Of a DNA stretch of 64,000 bases, positions 53,543 through 63,233 are shown piece after piece. A program made the translations under genes and the position numbers. Below the pieces are notes generated by a model, which ran no database searches, had not been told where the DNA came from, and worked only from the letters and a program-made list of their open reading frames with translations. Origin of the DNA: Alloascoidea africana. Taxonomy: Eukaryota > Ascomycota > Alloascoideomycetes > Alloascoideales > Alloascoideaceae. The DNA is taken from the NCBI GenBank assembly GCA_030581615.1, contig JAKTTT010000048.1, positions 88,153 through 152,152 of the forward strand. Direction: 5' to 3'. The first letter of the stretch is position 1. Every line of letters begins with the position of its first letter.

Positions 53543-55717
53543 CTACTCCACTAGCTTCCATTGAGCTTCCAAAAGGCCAATCTGCCCAACAGCCCCGTTG
53601 ACGCCTGCTCCCAACTCAGATGCTTGCTTGTCATAAACATGCCCTTGAAGCTCGTACTCATTATTATATCCGTACCCAGCATACGCATTGCCAACAGTAT
53701 GGGTATGACCGACGGCAACCTCGTGCATCCCACCCAAACCTTTATAGAAAGTACCCATCATGCCCATATTGATTGACTGCATCGCGGCAATCTTCTGCTG
53801 ACCAAGAATCTGCTCTGCTCGCAGAACGGTATTGACGTATATAACGTGGCGCTGCTCAGCAAACTCGAGAAGGGACTGGAGGTTTCCAGTCTGACCTGCT
53901 TCGTTATAAAGGTTTCTCATACGTGGGGAGAAGAGATCACACATTCTCTCGTTGTTTGGTTCTCTCGCACCCTTGAGCACGAATTGGGACTCGAGAGGCG
54001 TGCCATGAGCAAAGCTGAGGTAGCACGATTCGCAGATTGCCAATGACTGCCATCCCCACCAGCGACGATTCTTCCCAGACAAGCATTTTGCCTGAGGACA
54101 CGGGGGGCATTGTACCCACTTGTTGATAAAATCTGTAAACTGCCTAGGGTTTCCGGACACACGCGATATCTCGTAGGAGTTGAGCAGTTGAAGCGCGCGG
54201 CAATGATTGAGGTTGAAGGAGCACAAGTACGTCTCTGTTGGATTGAGCCTTGAGTGTGGAATAAACCATCTTGATCCGCCAATTACTTTCACTATTCCTT
54301 CGTAACAAGCACTGCAGACACAGAAATCTGGAAGCGCGTTTGGTAGGGTGTAAAACGTGCCCCCATTGATGCCATTGACATCACAAAACTTTTGCCGGTC
54401 GACTGCGTGGGCAGCCCTCCAGAAGACGTTCCTATCCCCATCTTCGAGTGCTTGCTGTAATGGTAGAAGAAGGTTGAGCTGGCCCAAACTACACCGTGTC
54501 TCACAATCGCCTAGTCTGACTTGCTCAAACCTGTAATGGTCTTCCGACTGAAAAAAGTAATCCAAGTAGCAAACCTCACATACTTGAAAATTGCCAGGTC
54601 CATTCTTTGACCGAAACCATAGTCGTTCATGGCCCTTGATGATATTTCCCCCGGGACACTTGGGAATCTGGACGTATTTGTTAAACTCTCCAGCAAATCC
54701 TACCCAGTTGTTTTCTTTGACATAGTCTACAAACTTACGTTTGAAAAACCAGGTACTGGCATCGCAAAATGAAGCGCCTTCGGGTTTCTTGAGTTCAAAC
54801 CGAGTCGCGAACGAAGTCATGCCAATGTTGTCTTCAAAACATGCCTGGCAGACAGTGCCATGAGGAACGTCAGCCGCCATATACCAAGAATCCCCTTCGC
54901 CTACAACCTGCCCCTGGCAATCTTTGATGCCCATTCTTTTCTTCATAAATGCTAGACACTCGTCCAAACTTCCCGTCCGAAGAGCCGCGGGCCAGAGCGT
55001 GTCCTTCAGGCGCCGAGATTGAAACCGACACCTGCGTTTGGGCTCCGGAGGACCATTGCAATACTGTCCACCAAAGGAGCTGCGGAACGGGGTGTTCCAG
55101 ATGTATTCTACATAACAGTGAGCACATATTGTGAACTCTGGAACATGAGGGTGAGTGAACCAGGTTTGCGCAATATCGGTCAACTCATTTGAGCAATCTG
55201 GAAAAGGTGTTGCGCCACATAGATGTTGTCTAGGAGGTTCTGGAGTGGTTACACGGGCCGGTCCAGATATAGGAGAAGAGCTTGGGCTTTGTTGGCTTGG
55301 AACCAGAGGAGTTGGGGCCTCAACTGGAGACCAGAAAGCGCCAGCAGACTGTCTTTGGAATTGCGAAGGAGGCGGCCCAGTTGGAGGCGTATAAGACGAT
55401 CCCATCTCATGAGGTTCAGGCCGTCTCGTTGGCAGCGGTGGTGGTGGCCTCTTTCTTGCCCTAGCTTCATCCAGCAGCCGCTGCTGTTCCTTCAACACTT
55501 CCTCCTCGGTTTGTCGGTTTCTTTCTGCCTCCTGGGCTGCCAGATTGGATGTTTGTTCTTGCTGATGCTGCTGCTGCTGCTGCTGGAATGGCTGATTATT
55601 CCATGACTGTTGGCTCTGCTGTTGGTATTGTCGATTTTGCTGTCTCCGCTGATACTCTTGATTCACCTTCTGTACACCATCCCCTACCTTTGCAAACAGG
55701 TTTTTGAACCCAGCCAT
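53543..55717 (-). CDS. Cys-rich protein of five ~90-residue CxxC repeats
   Basis: A 724-residue single-exon protein. Residues 1-95 hold a Gln-rich coiled stretch; 96-165 are Pro-rich. From about 165 to 600 there are five degenerate repeats, each with a core F-x-[IV]-C-x-x-C-[YF] at 198, 290, 380, 468 and 562 (spacing 92, 90, 88, 94). Each is followed 19-30 residues later by another Cys. The cores read TICAHCY, TVCQACF, QVCEVCY, CVCSACY and AICESCY. The Cys pattern suggests zinc or disulfide-linked small modules. The C-terminal ~120 residues include a Gly/Tyr/Asn-rich stretch. There is no signal peptide; MAGFKNLFAKVGDGV is an amphipathic start. I recall similar uncharacterised proteins in filamentous fungi but cannot name a function. 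A decayed paralogue lies at 59041-59850. Confidence 0.8.
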   Translation of the reverse strand: MAGFKNLFAKVGDGVQKVNQEYQRRQQNRQYQQQSQQSWNNQPFQQQQQQHQQEQTSNLAAQEAERNRQTEEEVLKEQQRLLDEARARKRPPPPLPTRRPEPHEMGSSYTPPTGPPPSQFQRQSAGAFWSPVEAPTPLVPSQQSPSSSPISGPARVTTPEPPRQHLCGATPFPDCSNELTDIAQTWFTHPHVPEFTICAHCYVEYIWNTPFRSSFGGQYCNGPPEPKRRCRFQSRRLKDTLWPAALRTGSLDECLAFMKKRMGIKDCQGQVVGEGDSWYMAADVPHGTVCQACFEDNIGMTSFATRFELKKPEGASFCDASTWFFKRKFVDYVKENNWVGFAGEFNKYVQIPKCPGGNIIKGHERLWFRSKNGPGNFQVCEVCYLDYFFQSEDHYRFEQVRLGDCETRCSLGQLNLLLPLQQALEDGDRNVFWRAAHAVDRQKFCDVNGINGGTFYTLPNALPDFCVCSACYEGIVKVIGGSRWFIPHSRLNPTETYLCSFNLNHCRALQLLNSYEISRVSGNPRQFTDFINKWVQCPPCPQAKCLSGKNRRWWGWQSLAICESCYLSFAHGTPLESQFVLKGAREPNNERMCDLFSPRMRNLYNEAGQTGNLQSLLEFAEQRHVIYVNTVLRAEQILGQQKIAAMQSINMGMMGTFYKGLGGMHEVAVGHTHTVGNAYAGYGYNNEYELQGHVYDKQASELGAGVNGAVGQIGLLEAQWKLVE

Positions 55718-55885
55718 ATTTCACTTGATCTTTGAACAAGTAAGAGCCAAGCCACCAAGAGCATGAACATGGCAAGTATTTGAGGAATACAAACGAGGCA
55801 GTTCGCGAACAACAGCAAGCTTCCAACGGCCCCGTCAAATCATCATGCAGTATATACTTGTTCATTGGCCGATCTTCGGCTTTCA

Positions 55886-56309
55886 CTACTCTGCAATCAT
55901 CCTCTGCTTCATTTCACACCGGTCAAACGGCCCACGTGCTTGCCAACCCCTTCCAAGAGATAAATCCAGTGAGTAATACAAGTCAATTCCTATCTGTTGG
56001 GCACTGGAACATGTAGAAAGTTTGGCCCCTAATGTCTGCCCAGGAGTTACATGCTTTTTATTGCCACTAGCTAGCAGGGAACGTAGTTGAACGACTCCCA
56101 AGGCTGCCACTCGCATAACTTGTCGAAATTCTGCGGAGAAACTTGGTGTCAACTCGGAGAAATCACGGCTCTGGTCCATCTTGATTTAGCCTGTTGTTCA
56201 TGTTAGACTGGCTTGAAGAGCTCTCAGCGATGAAAGAAAAGCCAGGGAAACATACATCTGTGGGAGTAATTCCAAGTACAGAATTTGAAGTCCAAAGCTG
56301 AGCCGTCAT
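55886..56309 (-). CDS. putative small two-exon gene
   Basis: Exon 1 is 56309-56256 (18 codons, MTAQLWTSNSVLGITPTD) and exon 2 is 56179-55886. The 76-nt intron (56255-56180) has donor GTATGT, a TCTAAC branch and acceptor CAAG. Exon 2 alone is a 97-codon ATG frame (MDQSRDFSELTPSFSAEF start), so the protein is 97 or 115 residues. Composition is protein-like, with a helical segment FRQVMRVAALGVVQLRSLLA. No family is recognised. It is upstream of the Cys-rich gene on the same strand; a chance ORF cannot be excluded. Confidence 0.4.
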
Positions 56310-57077
56310 GATTAGTTCAATAAGCATCTATATTGCATCAGTTCCTTTCTCTTTGACATTAAACGCTCTCTGAATGTACAAATTTGTATACTGAAGCAAA
56401 CTTTTAGTCAAGAGGCTCAAGAACACGTTCGATACAGAGAATTCCATTTGATTGTCCTCAAAATAAGAAAATAAGTTTCAAAAGAGATAGAATAGATGTT
56501 CCCTTGTTTGTAACTTTCAAATTCTTGAAGGTTCCATTTTACATTAGGTTCAATGAAGGCATATTGCTCTGAAGTAATTGAAGACCAAACAGCAACAGTG
56601 ATTGCCCAGTCCATTGGCGGGTCGTCTTGCTACAATCTGTTTGGATATCTCTGTAGATTATTGGGAAATGACAGAGCCTCAATTTGCAAAGAATGTAACA
56701 GAACTTAAAGGGAAAAAGTTCTGATTTCTGGGGATTCCAAAAACATCATCAATTAGGGCTTTGGCAATTTGTTACATAAAAAAAAGAATATTTCCCTCCT
56801 TTTGAAACTCGCTTCTGTCCTTCTCATTATCGACATCTGCATTGTAAACTTTTGAACAGCTGATATTGATGTTGACAACAAAGCACACAATTGCAATATG
56901 ATTGCAACACTCAAAAGCTATGGCCAAACTATTTCATCAGTTAGCGAACGGAATTGGAAAGACTAGAGGGTGAAAGGGTCTTACTCACAATGGTAACGAG
57001 GAAGCAAAACGCGACATAAACTTCAAAACAATCTCCAAACTGCTCTGTCTGTGCTCTCAAAGCTGCCACCCTTGTTG

Positions 57078-57342
57078 TTACTTTATCATTTTATAAATTT
57101 CGCAGGAAACAAAGGCCACAACGCCAACTGGTTCAATTGTGCGAATCTCTGTAGCTTCCAGGAGTACCATCTGTATCAAGTCAAGCCGACAAGCAGTTTC
57201 AATCTCGCCAATATGGACAAGACGTCCGTGATCCTGATTGACAGAATGTTAATCAACAAGTCTCAGACACTGACCACTTTCCACTTACGTTGAACTCCTT
57301 GATCGACGCGTCGTTATTGTACCTCTCTCGACAAGCGCCCAT
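57078..57342 (-). CDS. doubtful tiny two-exon gene
   Basis: Exon 1 is 57342-57289 (18 codons) and exon 2 is 57233-57078 (51 codons plus stop). The 55-nt intron has donor GTAAGT, a TTAAC branch and acceptor TCAG. The 69-residue product has protein-like stretches (HIGEIETACRLDLIQMVLLE). A further open stretch just downstream (AALRAQTEQFGDCFEVYVAF) could be another exon, but I found no junction that keeps frame. GC content is above the surrounding DNA. No family is recognised. Confidence 0.3.
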
Positions 57343-59040
57343 TGCTTTAAGAATCTAGCCAGCAAAGACAAGAACCAAAACTCGTGCATTTGAGTTTTCC
57401 ATTGCTCTTCATAATAGTGTGAGTTGGCAATTGTCTGTCAAATGGGTGGTGTATGTTGAGGGAATGGAGGAGGAGAAAAATCTGGTGTTGGTGTGGAGGA
57501 GGTTGGCAGTATAGGTTAGAATTATGGAACAGTGCAGCTAACACTAAAATAAGTCAAGAGTAAGAGCTTTCTCCTCCAAGTTACATAGTGAAGTATTATG
57601 GGAATAAATCTCATTTGCTATTGATTTTCTTTAGAGTGCAATTTTTTTCTGTGATTGCCTGAGTAATAGGCACTCGTTTTTCCTGTTTCTCTCGAATCAA
57701 TCTTTAGAATTTGTATATAATTCCATTTTTTAACAAGAATAATTTTGGAAATAGACAAGTACTAGTGTTACTTTGGGTGCAATTTTTAAAGTACTCTAAG
57801 AGTTGTTGGTCGTGTTTATCTAGCAGACGACAATTGATTCAAATAATTGATAAATGATAGGAGCTCTTAGACTAGCACAGGTGGGATAGTAAAAAAATCT
57901 AAATTTTTGTGGCAACAGAACAAATGAAAGAAAAAGGGCAATAAATTATAAAAACAAGAATCTACCATAAAACCCCTGTATAATCCTAAATTACATTTTA
58001 GAGGATTCCTTTTGGAAATGCAAACGAGTGGCTGAAAATGAAATGGATCTATGTTTTGGACTACTATAGACTATACATTTGAGAATCACGCTTTATCTCT
58101 GAATGTCTTTTCTTCTTCCTTGGATGGTTTCAAAGCTCAATATATTGCATTATGTAGTCTATGTATTGAGCCCTTGAGCCACTCTTGGAAGTGCAAGCTG
58201 TACAGGGACGACTTTCTGTAGTATTAGACTATAAGATTAGTTGAATACAGGAATGGATTCTCCTAAGTAGCACAACAATCTATAAAGAATTAATTCACTT
58301 GGAAAGCTGAATGTTTTCTTTGAATAAAAACTAAAATATTGAACGTAAAATGAAGATTTAACTTCTGGTTTTTATGTAATATCTCTAGTATCTCCAAGGA
58401 AAAGCATGTACATGGCATGTCAAGAATCATTTGTGCTTTTCCAATAGTGGCATTCACAATAAGAACTATTTCCTCATGATAAACAAAAGAATAGTTAAAA
58501 GCAATTACAGGTTACACAAGGAAAGTTATTTGGTTTAAGAGAAATCTGTTGAAACTTTGAAGCGACTGCACGGAAACAAAAGCGCTTGAAGAGCATGTCG
58601 AGACAAACAGAGTAGGAAATAATAACATACAGATAAAGCAAATAGAGAAGACTTGCGCTGGCTATTTGGCTTGATTGAAATGTACAGAGGAGATGAGCTT
58701 TGTATAATAAGCGACTAATTTGAGTCTCATGACATAGTACTGTTAGTGATTTTTCACCTTTCAAATTCATTCCACTATATGTTCATTCTGGTCATTTCCA
58801 ATTTAACCACCTACATTTTCTTCTTGAAACCACACATATTTTACTGATCAAGCAGAATAGTGAATTATCAGAGACTAAAAGGCTCATCACCTAATTTAGC
58901 AAATATCAATCGTCAACAGGCATGATTGATACTCAGCCTCAGAGCTTCACGCTCATTGCTGGTCTTGCCAGTGAGCGAAATCTGCTCTTTTGTAAAAACA
59001 AAAAGTGAACAACAGAAACAAGTATAGAAATGAACAAAAC

Positions 59041-59850
59041 ATGCAAGAACTTTATCCGTCCCCACGCGCCGCCTTTGATGCCATTGGCATTGTAGAACTT
59101 GTACCGGTGCAGGCAGAATCCGTTCCCATTCCCGTGTCTACTGGAACGGAAGATTAAGCTGGCCCAAATACCATGCTTCACGATTCCCCAGCCCGGCTTG
59201 CTCAACCCTGTACTAAAAAACGTAATCCAAATCCTGCCCAGTTGTTTTCTTTGGTATAATCTGCAAACTTACGTTTGAAAAGCCAGGTGCTGGCATCGCA
59301 AAACGAAGCCATCTAACAAAGGTAGTCATGGCGATGCTGTCTTCGGCTCCAACTCGCCCATGTCAATCTTTGATTCTCATGTTCCTTCATAAATGGTAGA
59401 CACTCGTCCAAACCTCCCGTCTGAAGACGTGCTGGCCAGCGTATGTCCTCTAGACGCCGAGAGTGAAGTCGAAATCGGCGGTTTGGCTCCAAAGAGCCAT
59501 TCCAGTGTTTTCCGCTTAAAGGAGCTGTGGAATAGTGGGCGTGAATGCTGGCACAGAAGGGTGAGTATAGCGGTTTGCACAGTATCGGTCAGCTCATCTG
59601 AACAATCTTCATATATATCTTGTCTAGGAGGCTCTGGAGGAGTCACATGGGCTGGTCTAGGGACAGGAGAAGAACTTGAACTTTGATGGCTTCCAACTCG
59701 ATAAGTCGGGATATGAGCTAGAGCCCAGAAACCACCGGCAGCCTTGATTTGGAGTCACAGAGGAGGCTTCCCAGCTGGAGGTCCATACGAAGACTTTGGT
59801 TCCAGCTCTTGGATTTCGTTCTTTGTTGGTAGCGGCGGTTATGGTCAGTT
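59041..59850 (-). pseudogene. decayed copy of the Cys-rich repeat gene
   Basis: Colinear but broken similarity to the 53543-55717 gene. Block 59041-59225 matches about 54360-54560, 59228-59345 matches about 54700-54840, and 59370-59850 matches about 54930-55450. The frame is interrupted by stops and indels. A segment corresponding to about 54560-54700 is missing. Recognisable pieces include TPPEPPRQ then CSDELTDTVQT, against TTPEPPRQ and CSNELTDIAQT in the intact gene. It has the same orientation, about 3.3 kb upstream of the intact gene's start. No part is likely to be expressed as protein. It dates a duplication within this gene-poor block; 57343-59040 shows no gene. Confidence 0.8.
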
Positions 59851-62365
59851 GCGTTTTATCCATTAGCCAGCCCCGTGCCAATCAGCCTCTAAATTCGGCA
59901 TACAATGCGAATCTATTTTTGTCTGTTCCAGGGTGTTGGATATAATAAAACATTGAACAACATTTGGATTGAAAAGTCTGGTCTAGCTGGAAGTGCCAAA
60001 CATGTTGATAGCTATTGGCAATCAGAATGAGAAAACCATCATTCTCCGTTCAGAAGTACGGAGAGTAATTCCGGACGCAGAGCTCACACAAAGCGATTGA
60101 TTCAAATTCGCATCTATTTGGAACTTGCGTTCGCCATAGCTAGTTGGAGAGATAAGAGATATTGTGGTATATTGAAATCTTTCTTCTATTAACGATGTGT
60201 GGAGCTCGACACTTGAGACTGGTTCGTCAAGGCAGGATCGCGGTCTAATACATCAGCTTCAAAAGACAAACTCTCAGCCCGATATGAAGATACGGAACTG
60301 GGCATGGCATTATATTTCCGTCTATGGGAGAGAATCAATTACCAGAGCACTTTAATTTAGTTGGCCTGAGTTGCCTACCTCTTCTCGAAATCAGATGGTC
60401 ATTCTCCAATCTCTAAACGAGCTCAGGGAAGAAAGTTTTGGTGAACTACTCCCTGGTTTTTGAGCATCCCATTTCCAGAAGTTGTAAATATTATGATTCA
60501 AAATACCTCCAATTGAAGCATGCTCACAAGTGAGGAATGTTCATAAGATTGATACCCATTTGATGAGTATTAGCAACGACATATGTATCTAATGACCCAT
60601 GTGCTTGTCTTCTACATAAACCACAGAACTTCTTACGCTTTTGCAATCATGTTAAAACTTATAGTGATGCTTCTTCGGGCACAATCCTTGTATCGAGTGC
60701 AAATGTTTCTTAGTTTGTTCACCACACGGTTTATTTTTTCGAACATTTGTCAATGGAATAAGAATGCTGTTTTGGCTGGTGACATTTCCTTATTGCCAGA
60801 TTTGCTGAATACTCTTGTAAACCTCATGGGCTAGGAATTAGGTACGCTGAGTTGGTAAATTCTTCCTCTGTATGATTGTTGTGACAGGACTCTTTTTGAT
60901 TAAAAGTTTATGCTTTGGTGTAAGTTATTGATCCAAAAGGTTCAACCTTGATTTACTTCCCAAAGTCATATTAACCAGATTGGAATACACTCCTCGTTGT
61001 GTGAAAATCTTGGAAACTTCTCTTTCTATTTTTCAACTCTGTGAGCACTCCAATTCTCTATTGACGTTTTGAGACTGTGGGTGATGGCTTTAGAACAGGG
61101 TCTGGAAACTAACTGATACTACGATGACAGTCCCACTGAAAATCAATACCAATGTGACTATCCTACTCCAGCGATGATAAGCATTCCATAAACAAAACCT
61201 TTGGTTGGAATGGCTGTCTATTAAAAACAGGACAGTTCACTGTAAATGTTTCGATTGTCATTCATTCACACGTTTCTAAGTTGGCCGTCTTAGGTTTCGT
61301 GCTTTCGCCTAGATGTTCCCTCTAGAAGTTAACTCGCAGAGTGCTAAAAACATTGATTACTACAAACAATACTTGAGATTGAAGACCTACCTTCTTTTGA
61401 TAATTCCACCGAAGAATAATCTTCTGGCATCATCCTTTTGTTGCATTGACTCTAGGTGAATCTATTGGCATTAAGTAAAAAAGACAGAATATTGTAAAAG
61501 TGTAGCAGAGCGATATAGTATTTGAAAGACCCGAGGAACGACCTCCATGTAAGGGTTCGGGGAGCTATACGTTCACAGTTCACACACTTTCTTGATGATG
61601 TCTATTTCTATGTAGGAACTAGGCTGTTTATATAGAGGAATGACTCGGCAAAAACCGGGATGCCGTGAGGCAAGGACATCCGGAACCTAACAAATATGTC
61701 TGAACTCAATTCCTCTCCAAAGTCTCCTTTTTAAGCGATTTGTGTGGATTGCAACAAGCACCATGTAGATGAAAAGGAAGCGTAATTAGATGTATTCTAA
61801 GTTAAGTTTTCCCATAGCAGACCTATATGGTCGAATTTTATATTTCGGAAGGGCAGTATTAACAGCACGTTCAATCAGGTCTATTGTGAACAGAATGCTG
61901 AACTATCTGAAGAAGCTATATCAAAACACAAATGCCAGACGGCCCGTAACATGTAATTCTATTCTTCGGTTAGAGCTGAACAGATAGAGAAACTTAATGT
62001 TAATACAACTTCTTTGAAGACAACAAGGCTTAATAAAAGAAGGCATTTATTTATTGTCTTCTTTGACCTAAACAAAATTTCTATTATCACTGTATTACAC
62101 TTAAGAAAAAAAGGCAGTAATGCAATCAATGTCAATCCATACTTTTCATGCTTCAACATTTGCACGTTTATCTCAAGCTTAACTCATACACAAGTTTCTT
62201 TCAAGGCCAAGACAAACTGTAAAGCCTGCTAGAGCAGATTAAAATAGGCAAATACCTTGGAGTGCACAAGACTTGGATATATCTTTTGGTTGTTAGAATA
62301 GCTTGGCCACGCCGTAAGAGCACTCTAATCGTGTAAAACTATCTAAAATACGTCGAGATAAACAT
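59851..62365. other. gene-poor AT-rich interval
   Basis: About 2.5 kb with only short frames: 83 codons at 60583-60834 plus and 65 at 61790-61987 plus. Both are hydrophobic or of random composition, and neither resembles a known protein. No tRNA, LTR or tandem repeat was seen. Confidence 0.5.
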
Positions 62366-62545
62366 TTAATTCCCATCTGGAAGCTTTGGAGCTTTAGGTG
62401 CTTCGTCAATTCTCTCGATTCTTGCCAGACTTTTGTATTCTTCTGGCGCTATCCCTGCGAAAAGCGTAAGAATTTGAGGCGTTCTTACCTCCCTAGCCAA
62501 AATGGTTTTGCTATGCTCAAAGTAATTACGATTTCGATCTAACAT
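62366..62545 (-). CDS. 59-residue microprotein
   Basis: ATG at 62545, stop TAA at 62366. The composition is strikingly protein-like for this AT-rich neighbourhood: charged N-terminus (MLDRNRNYFEHSKTI), a short hydrophobic segment (QILTLFAGIAPEEY) and a charged Pro/Lys tail (APKAPKLPDGN). Upstream sequence offers a GTAAGT near 62610 and a TATATAAAAG, so a leader intron is possible. The size and layout would suit a small organellar or membrane-associated subunit, but I cannot match it to one. It is divergent from the 62822 ORF. Confidence 0.5.
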   Translation of the reverse strand: MLDRNRNYFEHSKTILAREVRTPQILTLFAGIAPEEYKSLARIERIDEAPKAPKLPDGN

Positions 62546-62821
62546 AATTCTTCTTTCAGTTTGGCTGAGCTAAATTCTGTCATGATGATGGCTGAACCAC
62601 GAGCACTTACCCGCAATCAGGCTTTTATATAAATACTCGATTACATATTTACTATCTTTTAATTAACTTTGACTTTTGTTTGGAAAAAAACTACAATTCA
62701 CCTAGACCCACACCGTCGGATCCACGGATCTTCTAGTCTGATCATCAACTGTCCTACACCAACAGTTACAGACTTTCACATTGTAGTTCCATCAATATCT
62801 TGAACTTTACAAGCAAGACTC

Positions 62822-63190
62822 ATGGCAAGAATACCACGACATCCTGCTTCTCAACCTTCCACAATGATTGCACCATCTGAATCCAACAGCACACAAATCG
62901 ACAACTTACAGACCTCTCTCGATAGCATGTACGAGAAGATCAGTAAGGAGATTAGTCAACTCCGCTTGGAGACGACTGTACGATTGGAGAAGATTGAGAC
63001 TGAAGTGGAACTAGCTAAAGAAGCTATGGACAGCATTCAAGATCTATCGGACACCATCAATGAGTACTTTTCACTGGATGATCAGGGGAATCGACGCGAT
63101 TCGAGAATCACACCACTGAAGGGTTCCGATATTCTACAAATTCAACCCTGTTTAGAGTTGGAAAAAGGACGGCACTCCTTTTATAAATAA
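62822..63190 (+). CDS. short coiled-coil protein, unknown
   Basis: A 122-residue ORF. Residues about 25-90 have strong heptad character (LDSMYEKISKEISQLRLE, VRLEKIETEVELAKEAMD), so a coiled coil is likely; the ends are polar and Ser/Pro-rich. The stop lies 43 nt before the ATG of the TM9 gene on the same strand, which leaves little room for a separate promoter for the latter. No family is recognised. Confidence 0.5.
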   Translation: MARIPRHPASQPSTMIAPSESNSTQIDNLQTSLDSMYEKISKEISQLRLETTVRLEKIETEVELAKEAMDSIQDLSDTINEYFSLDDQGNRRDSRITPLKGSDILQIQPCLELEKGRHSFYK

Positions 63191-63233
63191 GGGATTAACC
63201 TCACTAAGCTTCTATTTCCTTTCTACCCACGTT

